From Nodosilinea sp. FACHB-141 (GTDB taxonomy: Bacteria; Cyanobacteriota; Cyanobacteriia; Phormidesmidales; Phormidesmidaceae), in assembly GCF_014696135.1 (NCBI RefSeq), contig NZ_JACJPP010000011.1, forward strand, positions 372,001 through 436,000: a DNA stretch of 64,000 bases. Reading direction: 5' to 3'. A program made the position numbers and the translations under genes. Positions 36,114 through 46,932 of the stretch are shown here, piece after piece (positions within the stretch are counted from its first letter, which is position 1; every line of letters begins with the position of its first letter). A model generated the notes under the pieces. That model did not search any database. It was not told where the DNA came from and saw only the letters and a list, made by a program, of their open reading frames with translations.

Positions 36114-39035
36114 CTAAAAGGAGCCCGCTAGAGCTTCAACGCAGCGATCGCAGATCGTCGGGTCATCGCTGCTCTCGCCCACGTGGATGGAGTAGTTCCA
36201 GCAGCGATCGCACTTCTCACCCTCGGCATCCACTACACCAATGCCCAGGGAATCAGACTCGCTACTGCACTTAACGCTCGCTAGGGCTTCAGGAGTATCC
36301 AGCACCTCCACCTGGGAAACCAGGAACAGGTAGCGCAGTTCGTCCACGTGGTTGGAGGCGGGGGCAACTGCATCCGTAGGATTCATCGCTGCCAGCTTCG
36401 CCCGCAGTTCTGGATCGGCTACATATAGCAGCGCTTTAGCTTCCAAGGATGAGCCAATATCCTTGGCTGTACGGGCCTGCTCTAGCACTCGGTTCACGTC
36501 CTGGCGCACGGTGCGAATCTGGCTCCACAGACTGGCCAGATCCGGCTGCTGCCATTGGTCGTCCATTTGCACCCAACCCGCTTGAAACACCGATTTGTGG
36601 ACGGTGGGGTAGGGCAAGTTTTGCCAAATGTCTTCGGCCATGTGGGAGAGCACCGGGGCAATGGAGCGGGCCAGGTTTTCGATCGCGATCGCCAGCACCG
36701 TCTGACAGCTGCGCCGCCGGAAGGAATCTGCCGCACTGATGTACAGCCGATCCTTGGCAGCATCCAGGTAAAAGTTCGACAGATCGACCGCGCAGAAATT
36801 CTGCACGGTTTGGAAGAACCGGAAGAACTGGTAGGTCTCGAAAGCGTCGGTGATGTCGGTAAACACCTCGGTCATGCGGTGCAGCATGTAGCGATCGAGC
36901 TCGGGCAGCTGGTCGTAGGGCACGGCGTCCTTCGCTGGGTCAAAGTCGTGCAGGTTGCCCAGCAAAAACCGGGCTGTGTTGCGAATCTTGCGGTACACAT
37001 CCGACATCTGCTTGAGGATGTTGCCTCCCAGGGGCACGTCAGAGGAATAGTCGACCGACGACACCCACAGGCGCAGCACGTCGGCCCCATAGGGCGGGTC
37101 CTGTTTCTGGTTTTTGCCGCCGTTGATCACAATTGCCGGATCCACCACGTTGCCGATGGATTTGCTCATCTTGCGGCCCTGCTCGTCGAGGGCAAAGCCG
37201 TGGGTGAGCACCGTTCTGTAGGGGGCGCAGCCGTTCACCGCCACGCTAGTCAGCAGGCTCGATTGGAACCAGCCCCGGTGCTGGTCAGAACCCTCCAGGT
37301 ACATATCCACTGGGTATTCCAACTCGCCGCGCTGCTGGGCCACCGCTGCCCAGGAAGAGCCCGAGTCGAACCACACATCCATGGTGTCGGTGCCCTTGCG
37401 GTAGGTGTGCCCGTTATTGCGGTACTGTTCTGGCAAGAGTTCCGCTTCGGTCAGCTCCCACCAGGCATCGGAGCCTTTTTCGGCAAAGATCGCCTTGATG
37501 TGGGCCAAGGTTGTCTCGTTGAGCAGGGGTTCGCCCGTGGCTTCGTCGTAGAACACGGGAATGGGCATACCCCAGGTGCGCTGGCGCGAGATGCACCAGT
37601 CGGAGCGATCGCCCACCATGGCCGTAATCCGGTTTTCGCCCGTGGCCGGAATCCACTGTACCGACTGGATCGCCTTTAACGCCTCGTCGCGGAAGCCCTC
37701 GACGGAAGCAAACCACTGCTCGGTGGCGCGATAAATTGTGGGCTGCTTGGTGCGCCAATCGTAGGGATACTTGTGGACGTAGGGCTCGTGCTTGAGCAAA
37801 GAACCCGCTTTCTCCAGGGCTTCAATCACCGCTGGGTTGGCGTTGGTGAGCACGTTGAGCCCCGCGAAAGGACCGGCTTCCTCGGTCATGTCGCCCTTTT
37901 CATCCACGGGGCAAAGCACGGGCAGGCCGTAGCGCTGACCCACCTTGAAGTCTTCGTCGCCGTGGCCAGGAGCGGTGTGCACCAGGCCCGTGCCCGACTC
38001 GGTGGTGACATAGTCGCCGCCAATCAGAATGGGGCTGGTGCGATCGAACAGCGGGTGGCGGTAGGTGGAGTACTCTAGGGCCGCGCCTTTGATTTCGGCC
38101 TTGAGGGTGAGCTCGGAGCCGAGCACCTGGGCCATGCGATCGCACAGATCCTTGGCGATAATCAAGTACTTAAACGGCTTCCCAGACGCTACCTCAACTA
38201 CGGCGTAGGTCAGCTCCCCATTCACCGCTACCCCCAAGTTGGCCGGAATTGTCCAGGGAGTCGTCGTCCAGATCGCTACGCCCAGCTCGCCCAGGTACGG
38301 CTCCAATGCCGCCTTGGCGTCGGGGGACGCACTCACCATAGGAAATGCTGCGTAGATACTGGGGGAGGTGTGACCTTCGGGATATTCCAGCTCGGCTTCT
38401 GCCAGGGCCGTCTGGGAGGTCGGACTCCAGTGAACAGACTTGAGGCCACGGTAAATGTAGCCCTTTAGGTACATCTGCCCAAACACCTCAATTTGAGCCG
38501 CTTCGTACTCCGGTGTGAGGGTCAGGTAGGGGTGATCCCAGTCGCCCCAGACGCCATAGCGCTTGAAGCTATCTCGCTGGCGATCGATCGCTTTAAGGGC
38601 AAAAGCTTTGGCTTTATAGCGCAGCTTGATCGGCGTCAGGTTGGCCCGCGCCTCCGGGTCCATAGCTTGGAGCACCTTCAGCTCAATCGGCAGGCCGTGG
38701 CAGTCCCAGCCTGGGATGTAGCGCGCCTTGCGGCCATTGAGCAGCTGGTATTTGTTGATTGTGTCTTTGAGAATTTTATTGAGGGCGTGGCCAATGTGCA
38801 GATCGCCGTTGGCGTAGGGCGGCCCGTCGTGCAGCACAAAAATCTCGCCGGGGTTGCTGGTCGACAGAGTTTCGTAGACCTGGTTTTCGGCCCAAAACGC
38901 TTGAATCTCAGGCTCGCGCTGGGTGGCGTTGGCCCGCATATCAAAACTGGTCTGGGGGAGCAGAACGGTGTCTTTGTAGCTTTTAGGGTCTGTCACAGCC
39001 GGAGGTTGACTAAAGGTGAAGGATGCTCGCGCCAT
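36114..39035 (-). CDS. ileS: Isoleucyl-tRNA synthetase
   Basis: This class Ia aminoacyl-tRNA synthetase charges tRNA-Ile; the editing domain clears valine. The 973-residue product (ATG at 39035, MARASFTFSQ) has the HIGH motif in DLHIGHALNK (80-83), the KMSKS motif in GRKMSKSIGNVVDP, the connective-peptide editing domain (FTTESGTGLVHTAPGHG-like segment) and a C-terminal four-Cys zinc finger (CDRCWNYS and CDRCVEAL). An in-frame ATG at 39098 would add 21 unconserved residues. It converges on the hybrid kinase with 7 bp between stops. The length is normal for bacterial IleRS. Confidence 0.96.
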   Translation of the reverse strand: MARASFTFSQPPAVTDPKSYKDTVLLPQTSFDMRANATQREPEIQAFWAENQVYETLSTSNPGEIFVLHDGPPYANGDLHIGHALNKILKDTINKYQLLNGRKARYIPGWDCHGLPIELKVLQAMDPEARANLTPIKLRYKAKAFALKAIDRQRDSFKRYGVWGDWDHPYLTLTPEYEAAQIEVFGQMYLKGYIYRGLKSVHWSPTSQTALAEAELEYPEGHTSPSIYAAFPMVSASPDAKAALEPYLGELGVAIWTTTPWTIPANLGVAVNGELTYAVVEVASGKPFKYLIIAKDLCDRMAQVLGSELTLKAEIKGAALEYSTYRHPLFDRTSPILIGGDYVTTESGTGLVHTAPGHGDEDFKVGQRYGLPVLCPVDEKGDMTEEAGPFAGLNVLTNANPAVIEALEKAGSLLKHEPYVHKYPYDWRTKQPTIYRATEQWFASVEGFRDEALKAIQSVQWIPATGENRITAMVGDRSDWCISRQRTWGMPIPVFYDEATGEPLLNETTLAHIKAIFAEKGSDAWWELTEAELLPEQYRNNGHTYRKGTDTMDVWFDSGSSWAAVAQQRGELEYPVDMYLEGSDQHRGWFQSSLLTSVAVNGCAPYRTVLTHGFALDEQGRKMSKSIGNVVDPAIVINGGKNQKQDPPYGADVLRLWVSSVDYSSDVPLGGNILKQMSDVYRKIRNTARFLLGNLHDFDPAKDAVPYDQLPELDRYMLHRMTEVFTDITDAFETYQFFRFFQTVQNFCAVDLSNFYLDAAKDRLYISAADSFRRRSCQTVLAIAIENLARSIAPVLSHMAEDIWQNLPYPTVHKSVFQAGWVQMDDQWQQPDLASLWSQIRTVRQDVNRVLEQARTAKDIGSSLEAKALLYVADPELRAKLAAMNPTDAVAPASNHVDELRYLFLVSQVEVLDTPEALASVKCSSESDSLGIGVVDAEGEKCDRCWNYSIHVGESSDDPTICDRCVEALAGSF

Positions 39036-39158
39036 TATGGCAGATTCGGCCCGCTGACAATCGCTAGGGGCCATCTCTGGTGAGCCATCTCTATACATTA
39101 GGCCAGGTTGAGGGCAATTGTCGGGCTAATCTCGGCGTTCAGTGGCAGGGAGAGCAGC

Positions 39159-40286
39159 CTATAGGTCGCTGGGCCAATTTTCCTCTTCCTCGGCTTCGGG
39201 AATGCTGGAGACCTCGCGGGCTCGAGGGTATGGGCTAGTCTCTTTAACGGCATCGGGTTCTGGAATGCTCGAACTGTTGCGGCTCGAGCTTGTATCCTGT
39301 GGTATCCCAGGTACGGGAACCGACTCGGAACGAGTATCCTGGCGGCGATCGCCTTCCTCAAACCCGTCAAAACTCTCAGTGGCCTCGGTATCAACGATAG
39401 TCACCGTCGAGGATGAATCTACGTCTGATTTGCCTTTGGCAGTGGGATCGGGGTTAGCAGCAGGTGGACGCTTAGGTTTGGCCAATGGCGAGGGCCGGGG
39501 CGGAATTTCGATTACCGCTCGTTTGGGTTTAGGGCTGGTTTTGGCTTTAACAATGTCTCCCACCCATGCCTTTAACCCGGCCAACCTGCCCCCAATCGGA
39601 GAGGGCTTCTGTTTGGTCTTGGCCTGGGGAGTTTTAGGGGAAGTTTGAGAATTTTTAGCGATTGGCGTAGCCTGCGAGGCGCGGGGTTGCGGCGATCGCG
39701 CTGCTTTAACCGGTGGTGACGGCGGAGATTTGGCAGGCTCTAAAACTACGGGTTCTGAAATGTGGCCTACAGGTTCAGACGAGATGGCCCTAGGGGACGA
39801 TGGTCGACGAGAGCTAGGCGCTAGCTCATCGACAAATTCGTAATCCACATCCTTAAGGGACGACGCTCGAATTTCGCTGGTAGCGATCGCCGGATTGCCC
39901 GGCACTCTACTGTCCTCTGCCTGAGGCAGCCAGCGCCCCAGGGGAGTGCCCCGCAGCAGATCGACTGTCCACTGCTTCAGCTGTCGCCCAAAGGTCGCCC
40001 AGGAATCTCGGGTAACGGGCGTCTGCAAATCTAGCGGCGTGCGCTTGCGGCGCAGAGTTAGAGTTTGCCAACCGAACCAGCCTAACAGCACCACGCTAGC
40101 CAAATGGCCGAGCAACTCAGTGGGCGAGGTTTGAACGGCGCTAAACCACAGCACCAGGCCGTAAAATGCCCCTACCCCGCTCCAAAAAAAGTCGTGGCGA
40201 CGATGCACCTCAGGGAAAAAGAAGGCGGCCCCATACAGCGAGATGCTGCCCAACCAAACCGCGATCGCTAGAACGTGAACCCCCAT
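39159..40286 (-). CDS. ycf66: Ycf66 family membrane protein with long disordered tail
   Basis: The N-terminal ~90 residues form the Ycf66 domain, three membrane spans with VLAIAVWLGSISLYGAAFFF, then RHDFFWSGVGAFYGLVLWFS and HLASVVLLGWFGWQTLTLRR. Ycf66 is conserved in cyanobacteria and some plastids, and its role is unknown. The remaining ~285 residues are low-complexity, rich in Pro, Ser, Lys and Glu, and probably disordered, so the protein is about three times as long as its domain. ATG at 40286 is chosen; a GTG three codons upstream is the other option. It lies ~180 bp after the STAS-sugar transferase gene, on the same strand. Confidence 0.85.
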   Translation of the reverse strand: MGVHVLAIAVWLGSISLYGAAFFFPEVHRRHDFFWSGVGAFYGLVLWFSAVQTSPTELLGHLASVVLLGWFGWQTLTLRRKRTPLDLQTPVTRDSWATFGRQLKQWTVDLLRGTPLGRWLPQAEDSRVPGNPAIATSEIRASSLKDVDYEFVDELAPSSRRPSSPRAISSEPVGHISEPVVLEPAKSPPSPPVKAARSPQPRASQATPIAKNSQTSPKTPQAKTKQKPSPIGGRLAGLKAWVGDIVKAKTSPKPKRAVIEIPPRPSPLAKPKRPPAANPDPTAKGKSDVDSSSTVTIVDTEATESFDGFEEGDRRQDTRSESVPVPGIPQDTSSSRNSSSIPEPDAVKETSPYPRAREVSSIPEAEEEENWPSDL

Positions 40287-40371
40287 GCCGCCCACCGTGC
40301 CCGCTACCTCAACACCACTACTCTATCGCGGCTTGCTAGCCCAGGTGCGATCGGACGGCTTCCCTAAAGTG

Positions 40372-40406
40372 GAAAATCTTTATTCTCAAGGAGAATAAAG
40401 ATTTTC
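40372..40406. repeat. Perfect 16-bp inverted repeat with 3-base loop
   Basis: GAAAATCTTTATTCTC (40372-40387) and its exact complement (40391-40406) flank AAG. It sits between the STAS-sugar transferase stop and the ycf66 start. The AT-rich arms and the lack of a T-run argue against a normal terminator; it could be an RNA processing site or a protein-binding palindrome. Confidence 0.85.
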
Positions 40407-40476
40407 AGGAGTCTCTCGGCAGGTCAGCTATCCGCCCGCCTACCTCACTCACCTATCCACTTTTTCCCACGGTGCT

Positions 40477-41502
40477 TTACGATGCCCCAGCCTTCTTCGA
40501 AAACAGTACCAAAACTGTCTTAACGATTAGCTGGATGTCGTAGGCCAGGCTCCAGTTCTTCTGGTAATCGAGATCCATGCGAATCACGTCTTCAAACTTT
40601 TTCACCGTAGAGCGGCCGTTGACCTGCCACTCGCCGGTCATGCCAGGTTTTACGTCGAGGCGCTGCCACTCAGGCACTTTGTACTGCTCAATTTCGTCGG
40701 GGGTAGGCGGGCGGGTGCCGACCAAGCTCATATCGCCTCGCAGCACGTTCCAAAATTGAGGCAGTTCATCGAGGCTGGTGCGGCGCAGAAAACGGCCCAC
40801 TTTAGTAATGCGGGGGTCGTTTTCATTCTTAAACAGCGGCCCTTCTACTTCATTCTCGACCTGGGCCTTGAGCGCTTCGGCATCGGTCACCATGGAGCGA
40901 AACTTCCAAATGTGGAAGCGTTTGCCCATCCACGAGCAGCGCACTTGTCTAAAGAAAATCGGGCCGCCATCTTCGAGCTTAATAGCAATCACAATGGGCA
41001 CTGACAACACTGCGGTCAGCACCAAACCCACTAACGCTCCAACGATATCCAGCAGGCGCTTGCCCTTCGAGGCCACCGAGGGATGGGTGGTCAGCGCTAC
41101 AAATCTCATTTCGGGCTTGAGGACAGGGGTCTCGGGCTCACCGGCAACCGGTTCAAAGGTAAATAGCTGCTCGAGGTCGGTTAGGGCTAGCACCATGCGT
41201 ACCTGCTCTTGCACTCCCCGCAGCACCATGGCAATGCCCTTGGTCTGGCAGGTGCGATAGCAGATCACTAGGGCCCCTAAGCCACTACTGTCAATAAACT
41301 GAGTCTGGCTTAGGTCAATAATGATAGTTTCAGGGGTTGGTTGGCTTAGGCTGTGGTGCTTCACCTGTTGCTCAAACTCGACCGCCTCAACAACGGTTAA
41401 AGTAGACGGCACGCTAACAACCCGAGCGGTGTCTATCGCCTCATTAGAGAGCTGCTCTGCGACTACTTGTGGATCCTGATCTGGGGCAATGGATGAGGTC
41501 AT
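40477..41502 (-). CDS. STAS domain fused to a polyprenyl-phosphate sugar-1-phosphate transferase
   Basis: This 341-residue protein has an N-terminal STAS domain (~25-120) like anti-sigma-factor antagonists, with the potentially phosphorylated FIDSSGLGALV loop (Ser72/73). A bacterial sugar transferase domain follows: one membrane helix (~148-175), FRQVRCSWMGKRFHIWKFRSM, then GRFLRRTSLDELPQFWNVLR, VGTRPPTPDE and PGMTGEWQVNGRS. The second part is the WbaP/EpsL-type enzyme that starts exopolysaccharide or O-antigen repeats on undecaprenyl phosphate. ATG at 41502 is preferred to 41532. No glycosyltransferases or Wzx/Wzy genes flank it, so it is an orphan initiating enzyme in this window. Confidence 0.88.
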   Translation of the reverse strand: MTSSIAPDQDPQVVAEQLSNEAIDTARVVSVPSTLTVVEAVEFEQQVKHHSLSQPTPETIIIDLSQTQFIDSSGLGALVICYRTCQTKGIAMVLRGVQEQVRMVLALTDLEQLFTFEPVAGEPETPVLKPEMRFVALTTHPSVASKGKRLLDIVGALVGLVLTAVLSVPIVIAIKLEDGGPIFFRQVRCSWMGKRFHIWKFRSMVTDAEALKAQVENEVEGPLFKNENDPRITKVGRFLRRTSLDELPQFWNVLRGDMSLVGTRPPTPDEIEQYKVPEWQRLDVKPGMTGEWQVNGRSTVKKFEDVIRMDLDYQKNWSLAYDIQLIVKTVLVLFSKKAGAS

Positions 41503-41707
41503 ACCGGCATCCCTGGTAATGGTTAGTGGCAATAGGTACTGTCAGAATTCCCTTGACAATGTCCAAACTATAGGAGGCGCGGTCTGGGGTTGACTTGACC
41601 ACGCCTCTATCTTCAACGAGTCTTAACGAGTCGTTGATGAGTTGATTAGGAGAACCTGCGTATTTCTGCCCTTGACGGATACAGAATGTCAGGGTTCCAG
41701 AGCCTCC

Positions 41708-44389
<2,682 letters not shown>

Positions 44390-44420
44390 AGGGCTTGGGC
44401 TCTCCGATCGCGACGGGGAT

Positions 44421-44444
44421 CTATCTATATTCGATCATAGATAG
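44421..44444. promoter_or_regulatory. Inverted repeat upstream of acnA
   Basis: CTATCTAT (44421-44428) and ATAGATAG (44437-44444) form a perfect 8-bp dyad with an 8-base spacer. It ends ~30 bp before acnA and could be an operator in the promoter region. No regulator is identified. Confidence 0.5.
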
Positions 44445-44540
44445 CGTTGCGATTTTATTACATGGGTTGTACCGCTGTGCTGTAGGCTTTGTTGCCAATC
44501 ATTCCCTAAACCCAAGGAGTGTCTGGGGATTGCCTCGTGC

Positions 44541-45506
44541 TTAACGGCTAGGACCTTTAGAAAATAGCTTGCCAAACAGCGATCGCTTAGGGCTGTCTGA
44601 TGGTTTGCTATCCGGCTGCTTAGGGTTGTCCTGCGTGGGTGTGGCAGCAGGACGAGGCGGGGGATCCGTCATGGTGAGGTTGAGCTGCCGGGCATATTTC
44701 AGGGCCACAGCGTTGTTGGGGTTGAGGCGCAGCGCCTGTTTAAAGTGCACCTTGGCCATGCCGGGCAGCTTTTGCATCAGATAGGCCTGGCCCATTAGGC
44801 AGTGGTAGCTGCTGTTTTGAGGGTCAATTTTCAGGGCATCCTTGAGTTCTTGAATAGCGGCCTGAACGTTTTTACCCTTGAGATATTCTTGGGCTCGGCC
44901 GTAGTGGCGATCGGCATAGGCCTGCCCCGATGACTTGCCGTTGTTAGCAGGGTGGTCTGCTAGGGAATCAGATGCGATCGCGGTGGCAGCTACAAGCCCA
45001 CTACGCTTTTCGCGAATCACTGGCTCACCCATCTTGCGGCGCAGGTACACCAGGTTGAGTTCGCTGAGCTGCTGGGTGCAAGCTTCAAACTCGGCTAGAG
45101 ACGCATATTGGCGATCGCAGAGCTGATCGACCGCCTGCTCGTAAAACACGTCTACCTCGGCCTCGGCCACATCTAGCAGATACTTGCCGGGTTTGCTGGT
45201 GGGCTGGAGCTGCTGATCGCGGCTGAGGCGGCGCACCTTGAAGCGGAGAGCCGCCAGTACCTCGTTGCGGCCCTTGTCTTGCTTGAGGCGCTGGTAGGCG
45301 GGGTTGACTAGCTTGGGCAGCACCTGGTCGGCCAGCTGGCGCAGCTCGGCCGGCACATCGACTAAGGCATCGGGGTGCAGCTGTTTGGCTACCACCCGGT
45401 AGCGCTTGAGAATGCGACGCTCATCGGCTGCTACTGACACACCCAGTAGCGCATAGGGATCGGTGAAACGGTTGAGCCATTCGGGGGAGAAGGCAGCGTG
45501 GGGCAT
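44541..45506 (-). CDS. J-domain protein with C-terminal TPR repeats
   Basis: This 321-residue protein has an N-terminal J domain (~15-85: DPYALLGVSVAADERRILKR, with the HPD triad at 44-46 that stimulates Hsp70 ATPase). A helical middle (~100-165) follows, then two or three TPR units (~195-280: RHYGRAQEYLKGKNVQAAIQ, YHCLMGQAYLMQKLPGMAK, HFKQALRLNPNNAVAL). A basic, Pro/Ser-rich C-terminal tail ends the protein. It is a co-chaperone-like adaptor for DnaK. It lies 152 bp from acnA and has no obvious operon partners. Its client is unknown. Confidence 0.85.
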   Translation of the reverse strand: MPHAAFSPEWLNRFTDPYALLGVSVAADERRILKRYRVVAKQLHPDALVDVPAELRQLADQVLPKLVNPAYQRLKQDKGRNEVLAALRFKVRRLSRDQQLQPTSKPGKYLLDVAEAEVDVFYEQAVDQLCDRQYASLAEFEACTQQLSELNLVYLRRKMGEPVIREKRSGLVAATAIASDSLADHPANNGKSSGQAYADRHYGRAQEYLKGKNVQAAIQELKDALKIDPQNSSYHCLMGQAYLMQKLPGMAKVHFKQALRLNPNNAVALKYARQLNLTMTDPPPRPAATPTQDNPKQPDSKPSDSPKRSLFGKLFSKGPSR

Positions 45507-45671
45507 TCAGGGGGCAGAACTAGAGGAGTTTATTCTATTGTTGCGGAACTCGTGAGAACGGCGGATCAGAATCCGGAGGGCAATGTCGATTCTTTACGCC
45601 CGTCTTATACTGAATTCACAAGCTAGTGCAAAGCTTTAGCCTCTATGGGCTCCATACGATAGCGAAGGGCA

Positions 45672-46043
45672 ATGATGTTGGCAGAGCGTTCCCGTCGAAC
45701 AGCCGTCATTCTAGCGTGGCTGGGGGTATTAGCCCCAGTGTCAGGATTCCACAAGTTTTACCTAGGCCAGCCCTTTTGGGGCACTCTCTATCTGCTCCTG
45801 AGCTGGACTCCCCTTCCTCGAGTTGCCTGTGCCGTTGAAGGTCTTATGCTAATGGCCCAACCTCTTAGTGCCTTTGCCCCATCAGAGTCTTCCACCAGTC
45901 AAGCTAAGGGGGGCCTTGACCCAGCCCAGATTAGCGCCCTTGGGGTGGCCCTGCGGGAGCTAGACACCCTGCGCCAGGAGGGGCTGATTTCGGAGCTGGA
46001 GTTTGAGCAGAAGCGACGTCAGCTTTTAGATCAAGTGGCCTAG
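45672..46043 (+). CDS. TM2 domain protein with C-terminal SHOCT-like segment
   Basis: This is a 123-residue protein. Residues ~10-60 form a TM2 domain, two hydrophobic helices with the core GFHKFYLGQPFWGTLYLLLS, resembling the usual G-x-HRFYLG motif. Residues ~85-123 resemble a SHOCT domain (LRELDTLRQEGLISELEFEQ, then KRRQLLDQV). TM2 proteins sit in the membrane and have no settled biochemical role. The first two codons are both ATG (45672 and 45675). The ComEA-like gene follows 10 bp downstream, so they form an operon. Confidence 0.8.
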   Translation: MMLAERSRRTAVILAWLGVLAPVSGFHKFYLGQPFWGTLYLLLSWTPLPRVACAVEGLMLMAQPLSAFAPSESSTSQAKGGLDPAQISALGVALRELDTLRQEGLISELEFEQKRRQLLDQVA

Positions 46044-46053
46044 GGATGCGACA

Positions 46054-46581
46054 GTGCTAAAACGTTGGCAAGGCCTGAAGGCACAGTTACATCCCCTGGC
46101 GGCTCGCCTGAGCCAACCGAACTATCGGCTCCAGTCTTACCAGGAGGTTGAGGTGGCAGCCAAGCTGGGGTTCACTCTGGATGTAAACCGGGCGACGGTT
46201 GATGACTGGCTGCGGTTGCCTGGGCTGTCGATTCGCCAAGCCCAAGGGTTGGTGCGCCTGCGCCAGGCTGGAGTGCAGTTTCATTGCCTAGAAGATCTGG
46301 CGGCGGCCTTGGGAACGGCCCCGTCCCAGCTGACCCCCCTGGCTGCGGTACTGTCGTTTTGCTACTACGAGGAGCACTGCGGTACTCTGCCCACGGTGAG
46401 TTTAAACCAGGCCACCCTCTCGCAACTGTGTGGCCTGCCAGGTATGCCTCTCGCGCTGGCCCAAGCGGTAGTGCAGGAGCGATCGCAGCGCGGCCCCTAC
46501 CAAGATCTAGCCGATCTCCAGCGTCGTCTGGGTCTAGCCCCAGAGCTGGTGCAGACCCTAATGTATTATCTACGGCCCTAG
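46054..46581 (+). CDS. Helix-hairpin-helix protein, ComEA-like
   Basis: This 175-residue protein with tandem helix-hairpin-helix motifs begins with GTG at 46054. The two copies are LDVNRATVDDWLRLPGLSIR with QAQGLVRLRQ (~42-72) and VSLNQATLSQLCGLPGMPLA with LAQAVVQERSQRGPYQDLAD (~115-150). This is the pattern of ComEA-type non-specific DNA binding, but no secretion signal or membrane anchor is seen at the N-terminus, so a role in DNA uptake is uncertain. Alternatives are a photosystem II PsbU-like fold or a repair factor. It starts 10 bp after the TM2 gene. Confidence 0.75.
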   Translation: MLKRWQGLKAQLHPLAARLSQPNYRLQSYQEVEVAAKLGFTLDVNRATVDDWLRLPGLSIRQAQGLVRLRQAGVQFHCLEDLAAALGTAPSQLTPLAAVLSFCYYEEHCGTLPTVSLNQATLSQLCGLPGMPLALAQAVVQERSQRGPYQDLADLQRRLGLAPELVQTLMYYLRP

Positions 46582-46932
46582 CTATAGCGCCCAATCAGCA
46601 TTACGAAATAGCTGTAGCAATGCCTACAAAAAGTAGCTGGTTCAACTCGTTTTGTGGAGTTGACCAAGGAGCGATCGCACCTATCTTAGGGTCAGTTTTG
46701 AGGCGTAAATAATTCTTTAGAGGCATAGAAATAAAACTATGAATTGCGATCGCTGACAAGCTTCAAAGGCTTGCCTGGTAAAGTTCGTAGACTTTTTGGC
46801 TATCTTAATCAAAACTTAGTTTCAAGAAAGTATTGTCTAGACAATAGAAAATGCTCTAGAACGTTACCTAGGCACGAAAACCCTGTTTTTAATGCTTCAG
46901 AGATAGCGAGCACTTTTGCTGGAATTAACGCC
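46582..46932. other. Gene-free region before the phosphoketolase gene
   Basis: No gene is recognised. The phosphoketolase frame is open from 46744, but the added 63 residues are basic and unlike the family, so this part is treated as leader. The promoter should lie here. Confidence 0.5.

Noticed and set aside
36555-37679. Long open frame (374 residues) on the plus strand inside ileS
   Set aside because: It is antisense to a certain gene, and its His/Val/Gly-rich composition is that of a GC-rich shadow frame.
46054-46581. Competence DNA receptor ComEA
   Set aside because: Helix-hairpin-helix motifs are present but no membrane anchor or secretion signal, so only a ComEA-like label is given.
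46744-46932. 63-residue N-terminal extension of phosphoketolase
   Set aside because: Basic, unconserved sequence; the family begins near the ATG at 46933.
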